The notes under the pieces were generated by a model. The model was not told the DNA's origin. It did not search any database and worked only from the letters and a program-made list of their open reading frames with translations. Shown in pieces: positions 37,101-48,402 of a DNA stretch of 64,000 bases. Source of the stretch: Galaxea fascicularis. Its lineage: Eukaryota > Cnidaria > Anthozoa > Scleractinia > Euphylliidae. Position 1 is the first letter of the stretch. Each line of letters begins with the position of its first letter. Made by a program: the position numbers and the translations under genes. The DNA is taken from contig OX419335.1 of assembly GCA_948470475.1 (NCBI GenBank), positions 39,516,303 to 39,580,302 of the forward strand. The letters run 5' to 3'.

Positions 37101-40100
37101 TGTTCTTAGTCTGTCGAATAATAAAACAATTATCCTGCTCAACCTTGCGGAATATCCCCTGATTTTAGCAGAACCTATATTCCGCGTGATTCACCAGGAT
37201 ACTTGTTTAAATTGCGACGGATATTTTCAGGAACCCCGAATGTCTAGAATTATCCACCTCCATTTCGGTAAGTAAAAGGTTAATTAAAATTGTTGTAGAA
37301 CAATAAAAATGAACAAACCCCGCTGAGAGTATGACGTCGTCTGAGCGCCCAACGAAATAAAAGTAGCCATCTTTGTCTCGATAACCGCGATCACCTGTCA
37401 ACAAAGAACAATTGATCAAAACAGTTTTCATCACAGTCTTGTCAAAAGTAGTTTTACTAGTAAACGTAAACTGTTAACTTATTGTGAAGGGAAGGCGAAA
37501 ATGATCATTTATCATTTCTAAGCCGTTCATAGGGCTGTCATTAAGATTTTTAGAAGCTGATCTCTCAGGGAAAGTAGTCGGTCAAAAATCGAACAAAATT
37601 TCCTATAGCTGTTATGTTTTACTGATTTGACTGAAAGTAGCCGATTGATTTTACTGAAGTAATCGGTTATAAAAATCTGTTGCCAACTAATGACAGCCCT
37701 GCACTTATGAGGTAGAAATGGCACGTTGAAAAACAAGAATATAAGAACTTCTTTGCATCTATTCGAGAGCTAGACAGCTACGCAGCTGCTGCAGTTAAAA
37801 ACCCACGGAATTTCCTCTTTAATAATCCCTCTAAAAAGATCACGCGAAGTCAAATGACCGTTAATGTGCGGATATTTCTTATAATGTGACATTGCTCGTA
37901 CTTACCTGTCCAGTACAGGTTATCATGCAACACGGAAGCTGTACGCTCAGGATCATCCTAATGACAATAGAAAAAAACGGCAATTTATTTGCGACCTTAA
38001 GGACAAAAGAGACTCAGAACCGATCGACTGCTGAAATGAGGCCCTGTTGGGGGGGGGGGGGGGGTTTAGTCATCCCTTATCCTTAAAATTACCGAGACTG
38101 TAATCCCCAAAACTACTTATCTTTGGAATTTGACATCTGACCCATCTTGCTTGAATTTGGACTGATAAACGACCCGTTACTGTTCGTTAAGGGTAATGCA
38201 AATCCTTGGCAAAAGTGACCAAACGTTTGACAATTGAGAAATCAAAGCTATTTTTTGTTATCCCTAAAATTATTTTGCCAGTTATCCCTTATCCCTAAAA
38301 CCCCTAACAGGGCCTCTGAAATAAACGCGCTGAAGTTGTCTGACTCAACAAACGCCTTATTAACAGATCATGGATCCAACCTCCGTGAACAATTATCCTA
38401 TATGGAAGCCAAGCTATCAACAAATAATTTTTAACATTGAAACCCCAAAGTCGTAGTGGACGTGGTGGTAATAGTAGTAGTAGTAGCAGATGTGGCAGCT
38501 GTAGAAGCAGCAGCAGTTCCGGTAGTAGTATGAGGGGGAAGGATTAGTCACTTAACAAGAGGGGCAGTTGTAGTGGCAATGACAGAGTTGCATATAATAA
38601 TAATCATTACCATCGTCATCGTCGCCACCACTTTATTGAAGTCTCAAATCTTTCAATGGGGAGACTAAATAAAATCAACTCTAAATCAAACGACACGCAC
38701 CTGACTTTTGCTAGCAACTATATCATCCAGCTCGAACGTAGGCTTAACAAGGACCTAGCTCAAGTCAACGAGTGGCTTCATATTTGAAGCCAAAGCTGAC
38801 AAAGGTTTCATTCTTTACCTTGTTTAAATAAAGTCGTTGATTGAAAACAAAATGAAATGTTGGTTTTAGGGGAGAGGGGAGAACCCGGAGAAAAACCTCT
38901 CGGAGAAGAGTAGAGCAAACTCAGCCCACTTATGACGCCGAGTCCGGGAATCGAACCCAGGACATATTGGTGGAAGACGAGCGCTCTCACCACTGCGCCA
39001 ACCCTGCTCACCCAACGTTATAAGTACTCAGGTTCCATGTATTGAGGTATATGTTTCTTTGGAACAGTTAGTTACGGCCACTTACCACATATTGAGTGAA
39101 GAGTCCCACTGGCCTTTTTGGTGATACCTGAACAACAATCTCACCTTCCACTTCCGCAGGGCATTCGTCGCCTTTTTCGTCCACAATCTGAAAAATTGAC
39201 ACCCAGACAGAAACCAAAACAAATTAAACAGACAAAAAAAGTAAACTGGAATAGAACCATCACGATCTCGTTTCACGTCGATTGAATGTAACAGCAGCCC
39301 TGTTGACGTGGAACAAACTGGTCTAAACGAACTCTAGTGTTTACCAGTACGTATCACCGACGTTGACAGTGCTCCCACTATAAACTGTTAACCCACTGCA
39401 TACTAATCTCGTTAATTATAAGTGCAGGGCTGAGCAGAGAATTTCCAATAATCTGGTTTGTTGAGAAGTTTCTTGTAAATTAAAACAACATGGCGGGGGG
39501 CCCGCAGGCGCATGTGAGCTTTACAGCGAAAATTGTTGATTTCCGATTTCTTTGTTGTTTGGTTCTGAAACCATAGTAAAACAATTATTCGCGCCTCAGG
39601 CTCAGTTAAATTGTCGAACAATCGTCTCGGAGATCATTCGACAATATTCACTTCGCTTTCGGAGAACAATATTTCGACATTGAATTCCTCTACATTTAGA
39701 TTTTGCTCAGGCAAATGTAATTGCAATCTGTTACACATAGGACCAGAACATCCTCACTAACCTTCAAATCATATCCAGGAGCAGGTTTGCCCATGGATCC
39801 AGGGCGGCTTTCAAGACACCGAAATGTGGCACACAAGAGTGTCTGAAACGAGAGACCTTACGTGAATGGAAATGCTATCATTGGAACACATCCATTATAA
39901 CTGCTACAGTGCTGCACCCGGTAACGTTGCCACTACAAAAAGTCTATAAATCCTTGACGTCCGTAACAAATTTTTGGCAAAGGTTTGATAACGTTTTGAC
40001 TGGAACAAATTCCGCCGGACAGTAAAATTGCAAGACCGTTGTAAGGACAGTTGGAAGTCGCAGATGATAGCTGTTATCAAACGAGCACCCAACCTGACAT

Positions 40101-43100
40101 TTTCCCTTTATTTTACCTGGCTAGCTAGAAAGGAAGCCATGAAAAGAAACTAGTCCTTCTGCGGTGGTAACATCACAGCGAACATCAATGTTTTGGGTCT
40201 CAAATCAAAAGACAATAACGAACTTTGCAACAACGGTTAGTGATAATTTTATGGCCACTACCATTTTGGCAAGACGAACGCAAAGCTGCAGTACACCAAG
40301 GTTTGAGAATAAAAAACATTTCACTTGCAAAGCAATACACACTAGTTATGCAATGCTTTCGAGTGGCTCGTGATTTAGGAATTCTTGTCGTGTTCTTCCA
40401 ACATCTCGCGTGGTTTATCAGCCTATAAACCATAGAAACTTGTGGTCTATTGCTTAAATAGCCCACAAGTTACTTGTATTTTGTGCCCGACGGGAAGACT
40501 CGGTGGAATACCTAGGGATAAAATACAACGGCTTTTCTGCATTCAAATTGGCCGTATTTTCTATGGAATTGCATAAATAGCCAAATCGCTTGGAATGACA
40601 TATCAGCAATGACAACTACCAATTGTCAGTTCTTTAATTTACAGTCTTTCATGAGTCCGTTTCCCAAAGTAAGACATGCGCGTTCTATTTCCTACTTTAC
40701 TTACAGTCTCACTCTGACCGTATCCCTCTCGGATCTGAAGTCCAGTTGCTTCTCTCCATTCATCAATGACTTCAGGATTCAAAGGTTCTCCAGCGCTAAC
40801 ACAATGCCTTAGCTTCGAAAACTTGTAACTGGCAAGGTCCTCTTGAATCATCATCCGGTATGCTGTAGGAGCTGAGCAGAAAGTACTTATAGGGTATTTT
40901 TGTAGTGTGTTCAAAATAGCCAAGGAGTCAAAACGCTCCCTGTGATATACAAATACACAGGAACCTTGCATCCATGGGCCAAAAAAGCTACTGTACGCTG
41001 ATTTTGCCCAGCCAGTGTCCGAAATGTTCCAGTGAATATCTTTAGGTGAGAGATCCAACCAGTACCTGGGAAGTGAATCACATGTGTTTGCGGTGACCTT
41101 CCGATGGTAAACTTTATCACAAAACAGAAACAAAAGTACGTCATATGTCAGCCTGACAAAATGAGCGATAACATGCAGCCACTTTTCGAGAACATGTTCG
41201 GGTTTTCCCGTAAATCTGGCGGGATTAATTGTAAATGCTATGACGTTAATCAACTTACTTCCCAGTAGTGATGTGTCCCAATCCACAGCTTGCGTGAGTG
41301 TGTTCTGCCATCTTGGGGTGCCCCGTTGTCCCACTTGTAAAGTAAACTGTCATTGGCTCATTACTGAGTGTTTGCACGCACTGCAAGACATTAAGGTATT
41401 TGTTTCAGATTCAGTTTAAACACACTGGCTCATTAGTAATTCTTCATCTTCACATGATTGAAAAACGTGAAAGGAGCTTTGTTGGATCGTCCCCTGGAAA
41501 CCTCATTGCGCCACTGGAGACTAGGAAATAAATGAGTTTACAACAACTACAGTTTTTCAATATTTTCCACTTCGAAGAAAATGACAATCGCTCTGTCCGG
41601 GACAACGTGACCGCTGTTCCTCGCCGTTGTTTCTCACGGGGTATAGCAGACGGAAAACGAATCTACTCGTCCAAAACTATGTCAGTCTTCCCATTGGACT
41701 GGCCAAACGTTTTGATAGCGCGTCTTTAATCGGCCTGACATAGGAGAAGTATGCAAATCACACCTTCATACCCCTAAGGCGTCAACTGTCTCTTTTGCGA
41801 TGTAACGCCCCATTTTGTTATCAGAGCAATCGATTTTGATTCGTTCCCGAACCTCTTGATGTGCAAGACGACAGCACGTGATTGAACCTTAACACCACTT
41901 TAACACCAACCTCGTGCTCCGAAGAGGCTTGTTCAAACAATTCCCTAAATGGAAGCCAGCCTTTCCTAAGAGCCAGACAAGAAATAAGAATTAGCCAGAA
42001 TATGTGAGGTGTGTCACTACCACAAAAGACAGAAAACAGTCACCTGTACTCGGTTCTCTGTTCCAGTTCGCTTACGAGAAGCTTTGATTTCAAAGAAGGA
42101 GCAAATTTGGCAACCTGCGACAAAAGAGTGGTAAGCTAAGTAATAGCCCACGTAAGCCTTAAAAGTGATCGTATTTATCCAAAGTTATCGTATTTATTCA
42201 AAGCCATAGAAAGCAAATCGGAGTGAAGGAAAGCCGTTATATATTCGTCCAACCGAACCTTCCCATCATGCACGACACTGATTGTGTGCAATTATGCATT
42301 TCCTATGACGTGGTATAAAATAATTTTGCAAAGCTTTCTGATGATATATCATGGAACGTCCTACTTGTCACTTCGATTTCCATTGTATACACACTCGCCT
42401 AAACGTTCGTGTGTATACGAAGATAATAAAATACAAGTGACTCGTGGGATATTTCAAAGTATGTCACGCAAAAGCATTGCAGAAACGCCAGTGAATGTCA
42501 TGCAGATAGTTACATACATGTATGGTATCAACACAACGTCCTGTAGAAAAACGATCTGAATCATAATCACACTCGTTTAGTTTCAAAGTTTCGCCAAAAC
42601 TGGTGATTGTTTTCCAAGGACTGCTGTACTATTGTAGCTCCACCCACCACGATTAGCCTTTGCTATTTGTGGGCGGAGACGGACTGCACCTCATTGCATT
42701 TGTTTGATTGTTAAACTCTTGTAAATTAAGATGCGTTGATTTGAGTTTATTTCAAAATTGTTTTTTCACAATTCCGGATCACACGTTTACAATCGTACGT
42801 CAAGGATTCGTTTCTGCTCGTTTAATCTTGACGACTAAATGAAGAAAACGAATGAGCGCACGTAATCAGGTCCTTGGTAAGCAATAGCCAAGAGGTAAGG
42901 AACCAATAAAAGCGCGCAATTGCTCTTAAAGCTATAGATAATTTTCCTGTTTTCATATTCCAAGCTCGAACTGTACCTCATCTACCAACTCTGCGCTGTC
43001 CTCGTCCGCTATGATGCAAGTCGCATGAGAAGCAAGTAACCTTGACTTGATGTCTCGTGTTCGTAATTGTGTCGAACCAGGACTGATAATTGTCCCTTAA

Positions 43101-45783
43101 ACAAACAATTACAAAAACAATTACCGTTAAACTAAGTGCGATTTCCATATGTCTAGACGGCCAGAAGGGTCAATTTGTAAGGCTGAAGAGAACCCTTTAT
43201 ATTTAAGGGTTGGCTCAGCAAAGTTACCGGAGTTATTCCGTAAAGGGTCCGTAAAGTATCCAAATCTAAGCTTTGCTTCACTTATAAACTGCCCGGTGTG
43301 GCCCGCCAGTTTCTGGCAAATAGAAAGTAAGTTTCAAGACGGCTAAATATGAAATTAACATTTTTAAATGAAAAGAATTGTTGTTCTTGGCCGAGTTGCT
43401 CGAAGCATGGTTAGCGCTAACCGAGGTTAAAGACCATGACAACCTATAGGTTTTAATCCAACTTAACCAATGGTTAGCGCTAACCAGGCTTCGAGCAACT
43501 CGGCCCTTGTCATTAATTAACTCAATACGTCTTTTGCTATTTTGTTATGCTTCGTTTTGTTTCATGCTTCTTCGTAACACCACCTGTTCGAAGGCAGGCG
43601 ATGTTGAGGAGCCACCAATCTGGGAGTCTTGGCAAAATGACCATTACCCGGTCCCCTCTTTGAACTTCACCAGCTCCCAAAAGAACATTAGCCGTTCTGC
43701 AAAAATGAATAATAAATAAAATTTAAAGAGAGATTTATTGCTCGACATTTCGGCGTCGACATGACTGACACCGTTATCAAGAGAAAAGAAACGTCGAGCA
43801 ATAAATCTTTCGAATGGTGTAAATGAAATAAATCATATGTGAACTGCGGAAATCTGATGAAATCAGGTGAAGGATGATCCTTGCAGTTGTGATCATCTTT
43901 CACTTGATTCAATTTTCGCAGTTCACATACGATTTAGGTCGTATACACCATTCACATCCATCTCTTTGACGGGTACATATCACATGAACCCAAAGTTGAC
44001 CTGCTCCCAACGTCAGTGGCTTCAGGCGTACTTGGTTAGAGCATCGCACCGGTATCGCGAGGTCACGGGTTCACGGGTTCAAAACCCGTTAAGTCCTGAA
44101 TTTTTTTTTTCAGACTTCTTTACGCAATTGCATAAATTGCGTTCACAACTGCGAGGATCATCCTTCACTTAATAAATCTTTCCCTAACTTACCTTCTGCT
44201 CTTTTCAGCGAGTTGCTCAAATGACCACTTGATTTCGTTACCTCTGTCGTCAACCCACCAAAATGCCGGGTGTCCATTTTTTCTCTGTCCACGCTAAAAA
44301 ATGAGAAATATGCAATGAATTATGGTATGTGAAATTTATGATGAGGGGGGGCAGGCTTATTTTCGTGAGCCCGTGATCCACCATTTTTGCTGTCCGTGAA
44401 TCGTGATTAGCTAAAAACCGTTTTGTGAACCATGCCAGAAGTGCACTCCGTGAAACGAGAACTGCTAAAATCGTTGACCGTGAATTGTGAATACACTGAT
44501 ATTGAAGAAAATATCTTTAATTTCTACCCTAAATTGCCTCCGGTGGCTTCAGTGAACTTCAATGCACTCAGGAGGCTTCCTTTTTGTGACGATATTGGAT
44601 TATGTGACATTTCACAACAAGAACTAACTTCTGTAATAATTTCAGTTTCGTGACTCTATGGTTTGTAAACTCGTAAAGAGAGCCCCCCCCACCCTTCCTT
44701 CCTCCCTTCCTCCCTCCCCTCCCCCCCCCCCCCAATGATGGATCAAGGGTTTGAAATCAGTTGTAATAGTGTAGGTATCTTCTTCAGGCCAGTATATGAT
44801 TACTAATTTTCGGACGGGAGGGGGTGTCTTTTAGATCTCATTGGTATTGACCCTCTCTGGTTATTGTCTATCACAGTCTCACCGTTCGCGACCAAAAAAA
44901 CGAAAAATATCTCTCGAATCACTCGTTCTCATTTCTCATCCCCTTAACCCGATTTCCTCATTACTTCTGACAGCATGTTCAAATGGAAGCTCTGTGGAGA
45001 GTGGTCGGGAAGAGGTTTGAGATTATAAAATGACGGCGTTACAGCGTTACAGAGTTACAGCGTTACAAGGAACGAGAAACCAAGAAAGTCTCACAGTCAT
45101 CGCTCATTTTATATCCTTCGCTTGCAAGAAGAAAGTAGGGTTTAGTAAGGCTGATCAAAGCGTAATCCAGGGCGACATAATTTTGATCAACTCAAACTGT
45201 ACGGATGAATGCTGAAAGTCGGCAATTAAAATGAATACATTCACACTTTCTAATTAGTAAAGCTTACAAATACAATCTTGAATATTCTCAACAACAGTGA
45301 AACTAAAGTATATCATAAGCAGATTAGCAAACTCGCTATCTGCGGTCCCGAAGTCGTATGTTTCAAGCTGAGGTTTCAGTTTGAACAGCCTTCCAAGTTC
45401 AAACTTAACATACAAACAAGTCGTAATTGTGATGCTTGCATCGTAAGCGGAGGAGTATTGCTCTCTCGCTGCAGGTAATAACAAAGTCACGTTTATTTGC
45501 ATGTTCCTACCTTCTCTGTCTGTGTCCATTCGTCGATTATATTGGCAAAATTGAAATACTCCGGGACCTCAATGTTAAATTCTCTTCGCTCTTTCTCGTA
45601 GTTTGTGAATCCAACTTTGGAGTCGAACACTGGCAGTGTGACTGCATGAACGCGATGGTCACAACTCCATCTGGACAAAATACAGTTCACAGCCTTAGCA
45701 GTTCCATTATGTATCTTCGATGATCTCCACGAATTCAAAATATTTCTGACTACAAGAGATGAATCTATCGCTAACAGCCGCAT
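34181..45783 (-). CDS. Medium-chain acyl-CoA synthetase, ACSM type (607 aa)
   Basis: Exons in reading order: 45511-45783, 44193-44293, 43584-43696, 42977-43095, 42044-42114, 41911-41965, 41259-41380, 40705-41065, 39762-39842, 39086-39187, 37906-37957, 37319-37394, 35922-36021, 35121-35237, 34181-34261. They total 1824 bases, 607 codons plus TAA, with GT-AG junctions and matching phases throughout. The enzyme activates medium-chain or aromatic acids to acyl-CoA via an acyl-AMP. Motifs: [11 protein letters not shown] (257-267, phosphate loop), YGQSET (400-405), [20 protein letters not shown] (484-503), GYRIG (509-513) and [10 protein letters not shown] with catalytic Lys about 595. The first about 55 residues are Arg-rich and fit a mitochondrial leader, as in animal ACSM enzymes. 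Vertebrates have several ACSM paralogues, so no single symbol is assigned. Confidence 0.93.
35360..35468. mobile_element. 109-base hairpin MITE with perfect 9-base target duplication
   Basis: TAGCCTGCGAGC opens the element and its complement closes it. The arms match almost fully over about 54 bases. ACAGACTAC lies directly on both sides (35351-35359 and 35469-35477). A 9-base duplication is typical of Mutator-like elements. It lies in an ACSM intron. Confidence 0.9.
36488..36761. mobile_element. hAT-type MITE (CAGGGGCGTAGCCAGG ends)
   Basis: Inverted ends CAGGGGCGTAGCCAGG and CCTGGCTACGCCCCTG, a terminus common in hAT MITEs. The flanking 8-mers (ATAGAGTG, AAGTGGTG) match only loosely. It lies in an ACSM intron. 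Confidence 0.8.
38446..38535. repeat. Impure GTA/GCA trinucleotide repeat
   Basis: Runs of GTAGTAGTAGTAGCAG and GCAGCAGCAG within an ACSM intron. A run of about 14 G lies nearby at 38049-38062. Confidence 0.6.
38688..38786 (+). pseudogene. LINE reverse-transcriptase scrap
   Basis: The plus strand encodes [20 protein letters not shown] then LAQVNEWL, the segment after the catalytic FADD box of non-LTR RTs. A stop follows and the flanks are not RT. It is a dead fragment in an ACSM intron. Confidence 0.7.
38852..39008 (-). repeat. tRNA-derived SINE, family 2
   Basis: Read on the minus strand: GGCGCAGTGGTGAGAGCGCT (A box), then GGGTTCGATTCCCGG (B box), then a body ending near AACCAACATTTCATTTTG. 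Same family as the decayed copy at 13684-13880. Confidence 0.8.
43389..43505. mobile_element. 117-base MITE with GGCCGAGTTGCTCG ends
   Basis: Inverted arms GGCCGAGTTGCTCGAAGC and GGTTAGCGCTAACC, matching at both sides with few changes. The AGCGCT core is itself palindromic. It lies in an ACSM intron. Confidence 0.8.
43729..43813. repeat. Inverted repeat resembling a Penelope tail
   Basis: AGATTTATTGCTCGACATTTC and GAAACGTCGAGCAATAAATCT are inverted copies around a TGACACCGTTATCAAG centre. The layout recalls the tail motif at 785-832 but the family link is tentative. Confidence 0.5.
44018..44110 (+). repeat. tRNA-like SINE head with pol III terminator
   Basis: TTGGTTAGAGCATCGCACC (A-box region), a duplicated CGGGTTCA and GGGTTCAAAACCC (B box). 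TTCAGG...CCTGAA could form the acceptor stem, and ten T follow at about 44101. It is surrounded by related inverted sequence (GAAGGATGATCCT...), so it is part of a composite repeat and not a working tRNA gene. Confidence 0.6.
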
Positions 45784-48402
45784 TTTTGTGGCGGCCCATT
45801 AAATTGTTGTCACTTTCGGAGATTGCGTGACACGCCCGTTACCTCACAACATACCACATGTACAGTACATGAACACAATCATAGCGGTAGCCGTGCAGAA
45901 TTTTCGAAAATATGTTTTCCCCAGAAATAACCCTATCTGTAAATATTTATTGTGATTATCAGTAATAAAAAATTCCACTTTCGGTGACCTGTCTTATCCG
46001 TTTTACTCCGTGAATGGTGTAATTCAACGAATAATTTAATCAGAAACGTTGACTACATATTAAAATAAAAGTTCTGGTAGTCCTACCAGAACTGAGAATG
46101 TCCTGACGAAGGCAATAAATGTTTCAACTTTTCAAACAAAGAAGCTCCACTTTCGCCTTCCCCTCTTCTCGCGCCTCACTCTGCCAGTGAAAGATACAGG
46201 GACGTGCTCTTTAAAAGCAACATGTGGGAGAAAAAGACCAAAACTACCAAGGAAAAACAAGAACTATCCAAGGAAAAGCACCAGAAAATATGCCCACAAA
46301 ACGAAAGCCTCTCGTTCAGAGATCATCCGATGGCCATATCTTTTTTTAAGAGATAAAACAAAGCTCAACAAAGCGAGCCAAGACTGGAGTCGCTTGAATG
46401 AAGAGCCGGAAAAAGGAGAGATATGGAGAAGAAAGAAACGAAATGTCACGAAAAAATGATTGTTTAGCTAAGTTAGGTATCGTGTGTAAAACCAAGTGTA
46501 ACATTTTAAGGCAGTTTGAAAATTAACACGGATTTCTGTAAAAGCACAAGAGTTTGACCGGGATGGCTATTGTTGCAACCTTAAATTTTCAAAAGCCACA
46601 GAAATCAAGTTTGCGAGTGGCTTCAAGACACTGATGACTGAGATTGGAGGCATCTGAGGGTATTTGCCGGGGTATTTGTGACCTGCGAAGCAAAAACCTG
46701 CTTTAATTTAAGTTTAGTCTATTTTAGGGGAAAAACGTTCTTTCAATGAAGGTTCAACTAATAATTGTGGAAGGAATCTACAATCTTGAAAATTCCCACC
46801 GTGTTTTTGCCTCTGGCATCGAGTATCTGCCACAGAGTTCATCAGATTTCTGAGGCTTATATGCTTTACTAAAATGTAGACAAGACGAGGTAAATGATTT
46901 TTCTATTGGTACGAAAGTTTTGGTGTTCTTGACAAACCGATTTCCCTTTCGACAGAAATACTCTATCGAGGTTGAAAACCTTGGTTAGGGCAAGTTCTAA
47001 CGTCTAGGTTTTCATGTTCCAAGCGTAATAATTATTGAAGTTCGACCGTCCAATTCAGAAACGCAATTATTTCTATAGTTCACTGCTGTTGTCTCTGTCG
47101 AAAAAAATCCAACCAAACTGCCATTTGGAATTTACAGACGCAAATCAAATTTAGTGGTGACCCATAAACTACTTAGGGGTTTTGATGAGTGTCGAAAGGA
47201 GACTGCTCAACAGATGGCTTATGGGCGCATTACGGTTGCATTTTTAGGTAAGTTGGGTGAATTGAGAATGAAAGAAAGAAGAGTAGAAAAGTGTACGAAA
47301 CACATAAATCAATTGGACTGCCAAGGGGCTCAGGCGCACTCTCTTGTGGTGGCGGGCTATCAGGCTTTTGTCTATCAATCATTCACTTTAAATTTTAATT
47401 TTCAACCACCTTCAAACTCAATGTTTTCCAATTGTCCTTAATTTTATTCATCCCTCCCCCTACTTTTAATGCCTCAACACCTTCCCAAAATCTTCCAAAC
47501 ATTAGTGAGCCAAGGACTCCACCCTAATGAAGCCAAGATTTCGATTGAATGAAATCTTGGCGAGATTTTAGAGGGAAAATGCTGAAATATACGAAAAAGA
47601 AGGCATTTAGCCGTAGTACACCCTTAACTAAGCAATCACGTGCCAATAGTTGATTCGACGTCAATGTTTATTCGCAAAGATATTTATAAATGTTTACACA
47701 TGTGTACCTCAATAGAACATAGCTGTGTAACAAAAAAATAATAATAAATAAAGACTTTCACCAGAAATAAATGACGCAAAGGTCTTAAGTACAAATGCTC
47801 TCTATGCTGTACGGATATCACAGGTTCCCATGAGCTTAGTAACTGTAGGTCCCTACAGCTGATTTATTTGTGGTCGAAAAGTCGATAACCTACTGTCCCC
47901 ATAATATTGTTCTTCAAACCCATGTTATATTAGTTTGCATAGAATTGTGAAGATCCATCAAGCTTTCGTGCTTCCTTTGGAGCAGTATGCATAAAAAGTG
48001 GTTTTCTGGGTCGAAGAGTTACCACAACTTTCAAAACCTATATGTAGCTGTTCAGAGAGCGGATTTACACATTTTATCGGCTGGAAAAGTGTTTCACTGC
48101 TGGACAACCTGTAAGAAGACATATTTTGCAAAAAGGTAGAGTAGCTTACCCTCTTAGTCTTCCGGTAGAAGTTAAGTTTTGAATAATTTGAAATAAGCTT
48201 GAAATATAGATTAGGTTTGAAATATTTTCCAGGCCACCGGAATGGTCACCAATACCAAGTCAAAAAGTAAAACAAAAACTTTGAACCGCAACAAGCCAGC
48301 TGTGTTGTCGCTTGCTCTCTTTACTTCTCAAAAGAAGGTTATTCATAGAAATATTCGCACCAGATTCCGTATCTTTTAGCCTTACAATCCCGTGGAAGTG
48401 CA
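45784..48402. other. Region upstream of ACSM and downstream of EOGT
   Basis: Should hold the ACSM promoter (reading left) and the EOGT 3' untranslated region. A hairpin (GTTCTGGTAG and its complement) lies at 46071-46092, followed by CTGACGAAGGC, a Penelope-tail-like string. Minus-strand AATAAA candidates are at about 47862 and 47669. The basic 90-codon plus-strand frame at 46187-46459 has no recognisable family. Confidence 0.45.

Noticed and set aside
44018..44110. Functional tRNA gene
   Set aside because: The T-arm region is duplicated, the anticodon loop is abnormal, and it sits within a composite repeat. Better explained as a SINE head.
46187..46459. Plus-strand 90-codon Lys/Arg-rich frame upstream of ACSM
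   Set aside because: Low-complexity basic composition, no recognisable domain, no splice or start context. Probably chance.
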